DNA from: JAVBSC01 sp031547305
GTDB taxonomy: Bacteria; Desulfobacterota; Desulfovibrionia; Desulfovibrionales; Desulfovibrionaceae
DNA length: 64,000 nt
Assembly: GCA_031547305.1 (NCBI GenBank)
Contig: JAVBSC010000029.1
Location: forward strand, 1 to 64,000
Reading direction: 5' to 3'
Shown one piece after another: positions 33,579 through 41,304 of this stretch (the first letter of the stretch is position 1; each line of letters starts with the position of its first letter). The notes below the pieces were generated by a model, which made no database searches, was not told where the DNA came from, and was given only the letters and a program-made list of their open reading frames with translations. Position numbers and translations under genes: made by a program.

Positions 33579-34514
33579 CTACGGAAGCTCCGCCTTGCGC
33601 CAGGTGGAGTCCGGATCAAAGGCCTTCATTTTAAGGCCCTTGGCCGTACTTTCTTTGCCCAGGTTTTTTTCGTAAACCACGCCGTCCTGATTTACTATAA
33701 AACTCATGACTCCGGTTTTGCCGTAAATTTCCGGATAAGCCACCAGGGCGAACCCTTCGGACATCAGGCCGTCCTTCGCATAGCCGCGTGCCCCGCCCGA
33801 CGCGCTTTTGCCCTGGCCGTCAAGAATACGGTAGCGGTACCCGTAATACGAGCCTGGGGCATCCCCCCCGCCTCTGGATTCCGCCTGGGCCAGCAAGGCG
33901 CCGAGCGGACTTTTGGCCTCGCCGTCACTGGTCTCCCAGTACAATCCGTCGCGCTTGCCCGGCGTGCTGGCTATTTTGCGCGCATAGCAGGGCGCGGCCG
34001 CATGTTCCGGATTCAGCGCGTAATAATCGCGCTGCGCATCCACATAGGCCAGACAAACCCGCATGGCCGCCAACTCGTTGCGGCCGATGCGGCGGTTCAG
34101 TATTTCCTCCGCGCCGCGTTTGGAGTCAAAGCGCCACAGGCCGTCCTTGCCGCTGACCAGTGGAATCGGAAAAGGCCAGTCGTTTTCGCCGATCACCAGC
34201 ATAAGTCCGCCCTTACCGCTGTCGCTGCCAGCAGTCAGGGCGTGCTTCGCCTCATAAGCCCGGACAAAAGCCCGGCGATCGTCCTGATCCGCCTGGGTGT
34301 CCCCGGACTCGAGCAGCTTTTGGGCTCCAGGGCCGAGTATTTCCAGCACTTCCATGCGGTTATCGTTTCTTAAGGCCTGAACAAGAGCGGCCGCCGCTGA
34401 ATCAGCGGACTGAAAAACGCGTTGAGGCACGTTTTTCGCCCAGGCGCCGGACGCGGCCGGCAAAGTCAGAAGCAGCGCGCAAAAGGCGCTTTGCATCCAT
34501 TTTGTCATGTTCAT
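33579..34514 (-). CDS. exported DUF2950 family protein
   Basis: 311 residues with an N-terminal signal peptide (FCALLLTLPAASGAWA), so it is exported. The body has DUF2950 features: an N-terminal segment VFQSADSAAAALVQALR, and KIASTPGKRDGLYWETSDGE with SPLGALLAQAE (near 180-205), then VAYPEIYGKTGVMSFIVNQD near the end. The function of the domain is not established. It follows the DUF3300 gene by 14 bases, a pairing common in proteobacteria. The ATG follows AGGAGTAACGT. Confidence 0.88.
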   Translation of the reverse strand: MNMTKWMQSAFCALLLTLPAASGAWAKNVPQRVFQSADSAAAALVQALRNDNRMEVLEILGPGAQKLLESGDTQADQDDRRAFVRAYEAKHALTAGSDSGKGGLMLVIGENDWPFPIPLVSGKDGLWRFDSKRGAEEILNRRIGRNELAAMRVCLAYVDAQRDYYALNPEHAAAPCYARKIASTPGKRDGLYWETSDGEAKSPLGALLAQAESRGGGDAPGSYYGYRYRILDGQGKSASGGARGYAKDGLMSEGFALVAYPEIYGKTGVMSFIVNQDGVVYEKNLGKESTAKGLKMKAFDPDSTWRKAELP

Positions 34515-34528
34515 ACGTTACTCCTTGC

Positions 34529-35860
34529 TCAGAACCCACGTGGGCGGAGTCCGCCGGGACGAAAATCGCGGCTCTCCGGGTGGAATCCGCCGCCGCCGGG
34601 GTGCGATTGCATAAGCTTACGGCTGCCCGCCCCGCGCGCCTGATCAAAATGCGCCCCTTCCCCTCGGTCAAGGCCCTTGAATGCTCCGCCGGACTCTCTG
34701 GGCCGCGTGGACTGGCCTTCCTGGCGCTGGCCGGGCTGATGGCGCTGGGAGGCCACACGGTTTTCAGAATGTTGAACGCCGCCGCCCGCGCGTCCGGGAG
34801 CGACGGCGCCGTGTCCGCCGGCGGCCTGACGCGCCGGGCTATGGCCGACGGCGGCCGGGCGCGCGGGACTATGGCCGATGTCCGTTCGCCCTCTGAAGGC
34901 TTCGCGCGCGTTCAGGCGTTCCTGTTCGCGGCTGGCCACGCCGGGGCGGTTGAATCTTTGGGCCACGGCCGGATTGTTGTAGGGCACCCCCCGCCTGTGG
35001 GCGGGATCGTGACTCCAGGCGTAACTACCCACGCCGGGCTGGATTCCAGGCCGCTGGCCTGGAGGCGGCGGAGAGACATGGGTGAAGTTCGTGTAGTGGT
35101 TCACGTCTATATCCACGTCGTGGTCGGGCCAGTCAAAATTGCCCCACATGGCGTAGCCGGCGGCCACCCCCGCGCTGAAGGAGATCATGCTGGTGGCGGC
35201 CACATAGCCTGGCGGATATACCGGATAAGGCGGATAAGCCGGGTAGGCCCAGGCCCCGTAAACCACCGTGGGGTTGTAAGACGGCACATAGACCACCTCC
35301 GGCTGGGCCGGCTGGATCACGATTACCTGTGGCGCGGTGCTTGTGGCCGGATGCACGACCACGGTCTGCTGCGGGCTGGATTTCAGCGCGCCCTGGGCCT
35401 GGGCTTTGGCGCGCAGGCGCTGCACCGCGTCCATCACGTCCTTTTGCTGGTCCAGAAAGGCGTTGCCAAGCTGCTCGGTCCAGTCCAGCTTGTCATTCAT
35501 CATAGCCAGCACACTGGGAAAAGTGGCCAGCGATTTTACGCTGGGGTCCCAGTTCTGTTTCTGCATGGCCTCGTCCAACGCCTTGCCGGTAACCTTGGGG
35601 TTGGCCTGGGACCAGCGGGCCGCCTCCACCACTTCCAGCGGATAGGTGGAAGCCATGAGCACCTGACTCAGCAAAGCGTCCGGGTACAACGCTATGGGCG
35701 CGAGCAACTGCTCCAGTTGCGCGGCGCTTAACGGCGGTGGCCCCTGCGGGGGGCCCTGCTGGGAACCCGCCTGCGCGTCGGCTGCCAGGAGCGCGCCTGG
35801 CGGAAAGGCCAATAATATCATCAGCGCGATGGCAAGAGTCTTAAAAAAAAGCTTTCGCAT
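34529..35860 (-). CDS. exported DUF3300 family protein with low-complexity tail
   Basis: 443 residues from the ATG at 35860 (GGAGAGCAAGGC upstream). Signal peptide FFKTLAIALMILLAFPPGAL. Residues about 35-190 form DUF3300 (LEQLLAPIALYPDALLSQVL, WDPSVKSLATFPSVLAMM), and a Pro/Tyr-rich linker PAYPPYPVYPPGY follows near 235. The C-terminal 170 residues are rich in Gly, His, Arg and Pro, with near-repeats GHSPARPAAV and GHSPARQAAG. Role unknown; an envelope-associated protein is inferred. Transcribed with the DUF2950 gene and divergent from sat. Confidence 0.87.
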   Translation of the reverse strand: MRKLFFKTLAIALMILLAFPPGALLAADAQAGSQQGPPQGPPPLSAAQLEQLLAPIALYPDALLSQVLMASTYPLEVVEAARWSQANPKVTGKALDEAMQKQNWDPSVKSLATFPSVLAMMNDKLDWTEQLGNAFLDQQKDVMDAVQRLRAKAQAQGALKSSPQQTVVVHPATSTAPQVIVIQPAQPEVVYVPSYNPTVVYGAWAYPAYPPYPVYPPGYVAATSMISFSAGVAAGYAMWGNFDWPDHDVDIDVNHYTNFTHVSPPPPGQRPGIQPGVGSYAWSHDPAHRRGVPYNNPAVAQRFNRPGVASREQERLNAREAFRGRTDIGHSPARPAAVGHSPARQAAGGHGAVAPGRAGGGVQHSENRVASQRHQPGQRQEGQSTRPRESGGAFKGLDRGEGAHFDQARGAGSRKLMQSHPGGGGFHPESRDFRPGGLRPRGF

Positions 35861-36235
35861 GCCTTGCTCTCCTTTTGCACGGACCGGATCAAGAGCCTCC
35901 GGAAAGGCCATTCGCCCGGCATTGGCCGTGCGGTAACGCCGCGAGGATATCACGGACAATTGCCCCAGTATAGACCAGAAACCCTCGTTCAAGTCAACCG
36001 GATTGTTTTTCGCATTCTGGATGTCCGGCCCGGCGGCTCTCTCTCCACCGCTTCAAAATAACGGCAATGTCAAAGTTCATGTGAATTCAAGCACAATAAC
36101 TAACGGCCATACAGTGCGAGAGTGAACTGTTGTTTGTACGCACAATCAGCAAGCGAAGTATCATTGCAAATACTGCAACGCCGCATTATTTGCATTAAAA
36201 TTTGATTTATCTCCCGCAAAAAAAGAAAAAGGTAC

Positions 36236-36264
36236 TTGACATTTTGTAAAAAATTTCACAAACT
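36236..36264 (+). promoter_or_regulatory. candidate sat promoter
   Basis: TTGACA at 36236-36241 matches the sigma-70 -35 consensus exactly. A 17-base spacer leads to CAAACT (36259-36264), a weak -10. The Rex-like operator fills the spacer, as expected for a repressible promoter. Confidence 0.5.
36244..36261. promoter_or_regulatory. Rex-like redox operator upstream of sat
   Basis: TTGTAAAAAATTTCACAA differs at one position from the Rex palindrome TTGTGAA-N4-TTCACAA. Rex senses the NADH/NAD ratio, and sat is a reported Rex target in Desulfovibrio vulgaris. Its position within the promoter spacer fits repression. A CRP-like protein could bind a similar sequence. Confidence 0.7.
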
Positions 36265-36400
36265 GCGGACACAGGTCGATTCTCCGTCTTATGCTTATAA
36301 ATGGAAAACCGGCCCGCAATTTTGCATTCATTATATTGGCGCAGGCTGCCCTGCCAAGGCAGGAGCATCGTCACCCAAACAACTTGAGGAGTATAAATTT

Positions 36401-37681
36401 ATGTCCAAACTCGTCCCCCCGCATGGCGGCAAAGGTCTTGTGTGCGCCCTTCTGGAAGGCGCTGCCCGCGAACAGGAACTGAAAAAAGCCGCCGGGCTGA
36501 AAAAAGTGGAAATCAGCCCCCGCGTGCGCGGCGACCTGATCATGATGGGCATAGGCGGATTTTCCCCGCTGGACGGCTTCATGACCAAGGCGGACTGGAA
36601 AAGCGTATGCGAAAAATACACCATCACGGACGGCACCTTCTGGCCTGTTCCGGTCACCCTGGACGCCAGCAAGGCCGAAGCGGACCCCATAAAAATCGGC
36701 GAGGAAATCGCCCTGGTCTTTAAAGGCGACGTTTACGCCACCATGAAGGTTACGGAAAAATACGCCCTGACCAAAGAAGAGAAAAAGTGGGAATGCGAAA
36801 AAATCTTCAAGGGCAAAGGCGAGGACTCCGCTGACGAAAAATTCTGGAAAATAGCGGAAACCGACCACCCCGGCGTGAAGATGGTTATGGAACAGAAGGA
36901 ATTCAACCTGGCCGGGCCGGTGAAAGTGCTTTCCGAAGGCCGCTACCCCAAGGACTACGCCGGCGTGTATATGCGCCCGGCCGCCCTGCGCGCCGAGCTG
37001 GACAAGCGCGGCTGGGGCACTGTGGCCGCCCTGCAACTGCGCAACCCCATGCACCGTTCCCACGAATATCTGGCCAAGATCGCCGTGGAAGTCTGTGACG
37101 GCGTGGTAATCCACTCCCTCATCGGCAACCTCAAGCCCGGCGACATTCCGGCCGAAGTGCGCATCCCGGCCATCAACAAGCTGGTGGAACTCTACTTCGT
37201 CAAAGACAATATCATCCAGGCCGGCTACCCTCTGGACATGCGTTATGCCGGTCCGCGCGAAGCCCTGCTGCACGCGGTGTTCCGCCAGAACTTCGGCATG
37301 AATCGCCTGATCGTCGGCCGCGACCACGCCGGCGTGGGCGACTTTTACGGCATGTTTGAAGCTCAGGAAATCTTTGACGAAATTCCGCATTCCAACAAAC
37401 CGGGCAAAGACCTGCTCACCCAGCCCCTGAAGATTGACTGGACCTTCTACTGCAAGAAGTGCGACGGCATGGCCTCTCTGCGCACCTGCCCGCACACCAA
37501 GGACGACCGCGTGATTCTTTCCGGCACCAAGCTGCGCAAAATGCTCTCCGACGGCAGCCCGATTCCGGATCACTTCGGCCGCGACGAGGTTCTGGACATT
37601 CTGCGTGAATACTACGCCAGCCTGACCGAAAAGGTCGAGGTGAAAATGCAGGGCGCGGCTGACGGCAGCAAAATGAAATAG
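36401..37681 (+). CDS. sat: sulfate adenylyltransferase
   Basis: 426 residues from the ATG at 36401, with GAGGAG nine bases upstream. Homo-oligomeric ATP sulfurylase that activates sulfate to adenylylsulfate in the first step of dissimilatory sulfate reduction. Active-site motifs are QLRNPMHRSHEY (QXRN and HXXH, near 205) and GRDHAGVGDFYG (near 305). CKKCDGMASLRTCPH (near 350) holds cysteine/His metal-site residues seen in the Sat of sulfate reducers. No aprAB or pyrophosphatase gene is adjacent. It is a single-gene unit with its own regulated promoter and structured terminator. Confidence 0.97.
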   Translation: MSKLVPPHGGKGLVCALLEGAAREQELKKAAGLKKVEISPRVRGDLIMMGIGGFSPLDGFMTKADWKSVCEKYTITDGTFWPVPVTLDASKAEADPIKIGEEIALVFKGDVYATMKVTEKYALTKEEKKWECEKIFKGKGEDSADEKFWKIAETDHPGVKMVMEQKEFNLAGPVKVLSEGRYPKDYAGVYMRPAALRAELDKRGWGTVAALQLRNPMHRSHEYLAKIAVEVCDGVVIHSLIGNLKPGDIPAEVRIPAINKLVELYFVKDNIIQAGYPLDMRYAGPREALLHAVFRQNFGMNRLIVGRDHAGVGDFYGMFEAQEIFDEIPHSNKPGKDLLTQPLKIDWTFYCKKCDGMASLRTCPHTKDDRVILSGTKLRKMLSDGSPIPDHFGRDEVLDILREYYASLTEKVEVKMQGAADGSKMK

Positions 37682-37720
37682 CCCGGATTTCCTTTAAAAA
37701 ACGGAAATCCCAAGCCTGAC

Positions 37721-37790
37721 GGCTCCATCAGAGCCGGTAGCGCGAAACACCTTTCAGGTTGAGCGTTGCCGCCTGATGGGGCCTTTTGCT
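37721..37790 (+). terminator. sat terminator with a large structured loop
   Basis: GGCTCCATCAG at 37721-37731 pairs with CTGATGGGGCC at 37773-37783 (one G-T), followed by TTTTGCTTGC. The 41-base loop contains GCGAAACACC and can also pair internally. A smaller stem, GGATTTCC/GGAAATCC, precedes it at 37685-37710. Confidence 0.75.
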
Positions 37791-37865
37791 TGCGGCGCCG
37801 GGCCGTGCCCCAATCAGTCTTGATTCCGTTCCCCCCTATGGAATTTCAATCTTGGGACGCCATGA

Positions 37866-37899
37866 GAGCAAATTAACATTAAAAAATGTTTATTTGCTC
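37866..37899. repeat. intergenic hairpin repeat (copy D)
   Basis: GAGCAAATTAACATT at 37866-37880, loop AAAA, AATGTTTATTTGCTC at 37885-37899; 14 of 15 positions pair. It is the best-formed copy of the family and is followed by TGGCGG. Confidence 0.8.
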
Positions 37900-37942
37900 T
37901 GGCGGCTAAAACCACCGCCAGCCGCGCAGGCGTAAGCGCACC

Positions 37943-37989
37943 TTGTTTCGCCGTTAAGCGCCGAAGCAAGCGTTTCAAGGTTAGTCCGC
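37943..37989 (+). repeat. 47-base intergenic repeat
   Basis: Begins TTGTTTCGCCGTTAAGCGCC and ends TTCAAGGTTAGTCCGC. It matches the copy at 54032-54078 at 41 of 47 positions without gaps; an inverted copy lies at 32979-33022 and a short one at 62729-62756. Confidence 0.8.
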
Positions 37990-38148
37990 GCTAAGTTCCG
38001 CGATAAATGTCGAAAAAACGACAGGCGCCATTTAAATCTCGGATATCATTCAGAATCAAATCAATAGAATTAATATGTGGGGACGCCGTTGCGGCTGCGG
38101 CCGAGCAGCTAAAATCCATTGGATTGAGAATCTTTTATTGCCGTCAGT

Positions 38149-38166
38149 ATGTGAAAAAAATCACCT
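38149..38166. promoter_or_regulatory. Rex/CRP-like palindrome upstream of orphan binding protein
   Basis: ATGTGAAAAAAATCACCT, with a perfect GTGA-N6-TCAC core, about 46 bases upstream of the start at 38212. It resembles the sites upstream of sat and liv but has poorer outer bases. Confidence 0.4.
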
Positions 38167-38211
38167 TGTGCGCCGCATTTCGCGGCGCATCCACAGCCAC
38201 ACGGAGGTCGC

Positions 38212-39264
38212 ATGCGTAGTAAAGTTTTATTGAGTTGCCTTGCCGTTCTGCTGGTTCTTGCCTCAGCCACAAGCGCGGATGCCCGCGACATGTCCCTGAC
38301 TACCGGGTACTCGGACAAACACCCCACAATAGTCAACTGCGTATTGCCCTGGATGGCTAAAGTAAAAGAGGCCACCAAGGGCGAGATTGTCTTGTCCTAT
38401 TATAACCCCGGCACCATCTGCCCGGAGGCTGAAATATTCACTTCCATCGCGGCCGGCGTCGTTGATTTCGGCGCCAACAGCGTGACCCGCGTGCCCGGGC
38501 GCTACCCCCTGGCCAGCGTTCTGGATCTGCCCAATATGGCCGGCAGCGCCGAAGGTTCCGCCCTGGCCGGTTTGGCCCTGTATGAAAAGTACCCCGCCCT
38601 CCAGAAAGAACTGTCGGAAAACAAGGTGCTCTGGTTCTGGGCCGGCGCGCCCTATCAGTTCCATATGACCAAGAAGGAAGTGAAAAACCTTGCCGGACTG
38701 AAGGGACTGCGCATTATAACCTGGAACAAAATGGGCCAGGATATCGTGCGCAGCCTTGGCGCATCGCCCATTTCAATTCCGCCTATCGACACTTACATGT
38801 CCCTGCAGCGCGGCATGGCTGACGGCGTTTTTTGCCCCAACGCGCCAATACGCTCCTTCAAAATCGACGAAGTCTGCAAATATCACTTTCTGGTCAACGT
38901 CGGAGCCAGCAATTTTGTCTTTGTCGCGGGGATCTCAAGCTGGAACAGCCTTACCCCGGAACAGCAAAAAGCCGTCATGAGCATTTCCGGCGCCCATGAG
39001 ATGACCCCGATTGCGGCCAGGACCCTGGATGACGGTTCCGCGGCCGACAGGGAATTGCTTACCAAGAACGGTCATGTCTTTCATGAAATGCCGGCCGAAG
39101 ACGCGGCGGTTTTTCCCACATTCTTTAAAGGTTTTGACGAAGCCTGGCTGGCGGACATGAAAAAAGCCGGCCATGGCGAGGTGGCCGAGGCCTTCCTTAA
39201 GGACGCCCGTGAATTCTCCAAAAAGTTCACCAAGGAGGCCGCCGCCCGCCGCGCCGCCAAATAG
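38212..39264 (+). CDS. orphan TRAP-type (DctP) periplasmic binding protein
   Basis: 350 residues with a cleavable signal peptide (LLSCLAVLLVLASATSADA). The body follows the DctP pattern: HPTIVNCVLPWMAKVKEATK, LKGLRIITWNKMGQDIVRSL (near 162) with the conserved Arg, and TYMSLQRGMADGVFCPN (near 193). The last 30 residues are Lys/Arg/Ala-rich. No dctQ or dctM gene lies beside it, so it must use permeases encoded elsewhere or serve as a sensor. The ATG follows ACGGAGGTCGC. Confidence 0.88.
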   Translation: MRSKVLLSCLAVLLVLASATSADARDMSLTTGYSDKHPTIVNCVLPWMAKVKEATKGEIVLSYYNPGTICPEAEIFTSIAAGVVDFGANSVTRVPGRYPLASVLDLPNMAGSAEGSALAGLALYEKYPALQKELSENKVLWFWAGAPYQFHMTKKEVKNLAGLKGLRIITWNKMGQDIVRSLGASPISIPPIDTYMSLQRGMADGVFCPNAPIRSFKIDEVCKYHFLVNVGASNFVFVAGISSWNSLTPEQQKAVMSISGAHEMTPIAARTLDDGSAADRELLTKNGHVFHEMPAEDAAVFPTFFKGFDEAWLADMKKAGHGEVAEAFLKDAREFSKKFTKEAAARRAAK

Positions 39265-39292
39265 CGCGGAGTCTCATTCCGGATTACCGGCG

Positions 39293-39326
39293 ATCCCCCG
39301 TGCGCTATTCGCGCGGGGGATTTTTT
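39293..39326. terminator. hairpin terminator shared by convergent genes
   Basis: ATCCCCCGTGCG at 39293-39304 pairs with CGCGCGGGGGAT at 39310-39321 (one G-T), followed by TTTTTT on the + strand. The stop of the convergent methyltransferase gene lies at its edge. Confidence 0.92.
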
Positions 39327-39979
39327 CATGCCTTTTTCATAGAAACCTGGAACAGTTTCCTGGGCAACACCCCTTCTTCAAACTCCGCGATATCCAGAAT
39401 CACATGGCCCCTGACCAGCTTTCGCACCAGGAACTCGTTAAAGAAGTGCACGATGAAGCCGCCGTTTTCGTAGAGGTTCTCACCAAGATGTTCCCCGTCC
39501 CGGTAGTGGGGATCCCCGGTATGCCGCGCCGTGTATACGCAGATGCCTCCGGGTTTCAGAACCCGCCGGATTTCCGAGGACAGAAAAACAAGTTCGGCCT
39601 CGGTGAGCGCCATGCAAAAGAGCATATGGGAAAAGCACGCGTCCAGCGCGTTGTCCTCAAACGGAAGAGGCTGGCGCACATCGTGGCGCAATGTTTTGAT
39701 CCTATCCGACACGCCAAGGGCAACGGCTTTCTCCCGCATGGCGGCAAGGCCGGTTTGGGAATAATCCAGCGCGTTGACCATAAACCCGTTACGGGCGAAG
39801 AACACGGCATCCCGGCCCTGGCCGGACCCAAGCTCCAGAATATTCCGCGCGCCGGTGGCGCTGAACAACGCCGCCGCCTTTACGGCCGGTTCGCTCGGTT
39901 CCTCCCCGAACATTTCAGGGATACTGGAAAACGTTGCTTCCCAATGCAAATTCTGTCCGTCCAAAATTTTCTTTTCCAT
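39326..39979 (-). CDS. class I SAM-dependent methyltransferase
   Basis: 217 residues from the ATG at 39979, with GGAGG eight bases upstream. Motif I is NILELGSGQGRDAVFFARNG (near 45), motif II LDYSQTGL, then LRHDVRQPLPFEDNALDACF (near 95), the loop common to Methyltransf_11/25 proteins, and VLKPGGICVYTARH (near 140). Substrate unknown; small-molecule methyltransferases share this profile. It is convergent with the orphan binding protein and divergent from the UbiX-like gene. Confidence 0.85.
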   Translation of the reverse strand: MEKKILDGQNLHWEATFSSIPEMFGEEPSEPAVKAAALFSATGARNILELGSGQGRDAVFFARNGFMVNALDYSQTGLAAMREKAVALGVSDRIKTLRHDVRQPLPFEDNALDACFSHMLFCMALTEAELVFLSSEIRRVLKPGGICVYTARHTGDPHYRDGEHLGENLYENGGFIVHFFNEFLVRKLVRGHVILDIAEFEEGVLPRKLFQVSMKKA

Positions 39980-40150
39980 GTAAATAGCCTCCGCCAGCCC
40001 TTCAGAGACGCCTCTTGCAAGCTGTAATGCTTTATGGGTATTATTAGTAACGATTTTTTTCAACATATCCCGAAAGCCGCCTTCGCTTCTTCGATTATGA
40101 AGCGGGCAAACAACAAGTCAGACAACTTCCACAAAATATCTGGAGATTAT

Positions 40151-40717
40151 GTGAGAATAATAGTGGGAATATCCGGGGCCAGCGGCGCGATTCTGGGGGC
40201 GGATCTGCTCCGGGCGTTTAAGCGCTACGGCTGCGAAACGCATCTGGTTATAACCGCCGGGGCGGAGGGAACGCTGAAAATCGAAACAGGCCTGACCGTT
40301 AAAGATCTGGCCGCGTTCGCTGATTTTGTTCACCCCATAGGCAATCTGGCGGCCTCCATCTCCAGCGGGTCTTTCAAGACGGACGGCATGGTGATTGCGC
40401 CGTGCAGCATGAAGACCCTGGCCGGCATTGTCTGCGGCTATACCGATAATCTGCTTTTACGCGCCGCGGACGTCTGCCTGAAGGAAAGGCGCAAGGTCGT
40501 GCTGCTGCCGCGCGAACTGCCCCTCAGCTCCATCCACCTGGGAAACATGGAAAAAGCCGCCCGCCACGGCTGCATAGTCTGCCCGCCGGTCATGACCTTT
40601 TATAACAAGCCCAAAAGCATCCAGGATATGATCGATCATCTGACAGGCAAGGTCATGATGCTGTTCGGCCTGGAATTCAGCAAATTCAAGCCCTGGGCCG
40701 GCGAGGATGCGCTATGA
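40151..40717 (+). CDS. ubiX: UbiX/Pad1-family flavin prenyltransferase
   Basis: 188 residues from a GTG at 40151, with GGAG five bases upstream; 188 residues is the family's usual length. RIIVGISGASGAILGADLLR is the FMN-binding N-terminus; PCSMKTLAGIVCGYTDNLLLRAADV (split near residue 90-115) and RKVVLLPRELPLSSIHLGNM (near 122) are UbiX signatures. The enzyme makes prenylated FMN, cofactor of UbiD decarboxylases. The next gene overlaps by four bases and looks like the LpdD-type partner. No ubiD is present in the window. Confidence 0.9.
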   Translation: MRIIVGISGASGAILGADLLRAFKRYGCETHLVITAGAEGTLKIETGLTVKDLAAFADFVHPIGNLAASISSGSFKTDGMVIAPCSMKTLAGIVCGYTDNLLLRAADVCLKERRKVVLLPRELPLSSIHLGNMEKAARHGCIVCPPVMTFYNKPKSIQDMIDHLTGKVMMLFGLEFSKFKPWAGEDAL

Positions 40718-41091
40718 GCGCCATGAACTTGGTATTTGAACGGCAAAAGGGCCGCCTGCATGTTCAATTGCAAGCCGTCGCCATGGGGCCGGACTGGTGC
40801 CTGATCCTGACCGGCGGGGATGCGCCGCACCTGGGCGCTGTGGCCGTGGCCCAGGCCCGGCCCAGCCTGACCGGCGAAGGCGTGAGTTCCAGCGTATCCA
40901 TAATAACCCTGCCGGGGCACAAAGAGGATTTGCTGGCCAGGGACGTTGCCGGACGCGTGGCCCAGATGACGAATTCAAGCGTGACCGTTTGCTGCGGCAT
41001 CCACCTGGACGACATAGCCATGGCGGAAATTCAGGATACTATGGATTTGTGCGGGGAGATGACGGAAGAGTTTTTGGCGGTGGGGCTTTAG
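40714..41091 (+). CDS. LpdD-like small protein (possible prenyl-FMN chaperone/decarboxylase subunit D)
   Basis: 125 residues. The sequence LILTGGDAPHLGAVAVAQAR near residue 30 and VCCGIHLDDIAMAEI near 93 resemble the small D subunit found with gallate- and hydroxybenzoate-type decarboxylases (LpdD), recently viewed as a carrier of prenylated flavin. It overlaps the ubiX-like gene by four bases. Assignment rests on that gene pairing and on length; I am moderately sure. Confidence 0.65.
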   Translation: MSAMNLVFERQKGRLHVQLQAVAMGPDWCLILTGGDAPHLGAVAVAQARPSLTGEGVSSSVSIITLPGHKEDLLARDVAGRVAQMTNSSVTVCCGIHLDDIAMAEIQDTMDLCGEMTEEFLAVGL

Positions 41092-41228
41092 CCTTATCTG
41101 AACCTTGTTACCTGAGGCAATCCAGGCTGGAATGCTCCACTCTCCTTCCACGGACGGCAAAACACAGAGCCCGCGCCCCGGCTCCGCCTGTTTCCCGCGG
41201 GCGCGGAGCCATACCGCCCATATCGCCG

Positions 41229-41258
41229 TCAGGGCATTTCAAGTGCGAAATGCCCTGA
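41229..41258. terminator. hairpin between convergent lpdD-like gene and livF
   Basis: TCAGGGCATTTC at 41229-41240 pairs perfectly with GAAATGCCCTGA at 41247-41258, loop AAGTGC. It is a bidirectional terminator candidate without a long T-run. Confidence 0.75.
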
Positions 41259-41304
41259 ACATCATACCGGCCGGCACGGCAAAAAGGCTGTGGGCCGGGA
41301 AAAA

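Larger units (their letters stand above)
35861..36400. other. divergent promoter region between DUF3300 gene and sat
   Basis: 540 bases. The half nearest sat is AT-rich with a TTGACA box (36236-36241) and an overlapping Rex-like palindrome; the sat leader is about 130 bases. No gene found. An upstream in-frame ATG at 36236 would read through the promoter and operator and is not credible as the sat start. Confidence 0.7.
37682..38211. other. gap between sat and orphan binding protein: terminator and two repeats
   Basis: 530 bases with the sat terminator, a near-perfect hairpin repeat (37866-37899), a 47-base repeat (37943-37989) and, near the next gene, a GTGA-N6-TCAC palindrome at 38151-38164. 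No gene seen. Confidence 0.7.

Noticed and set aside
35700..35735. GCGGCGCTTAACGGCGG in the DUF3300 gene, resembling the 47-base repeat
   Set aside because: It is coding sequence for the conserved PLSAAQL segment and matches over only about 15 bases, so chance is likely; similar short matches occur in the sensor kinase and TPR genes.
36236..36400. Extended sat start at 36236
   Set aside because: It lies on the -35 box and operator; the family-consistent start at 36401 has GAGGAG correctly spaced.
37866..37989. CRISPR-like array
   Set aside because: The repeats are single dispersed copies without regular spacers, and no cas genes are present.
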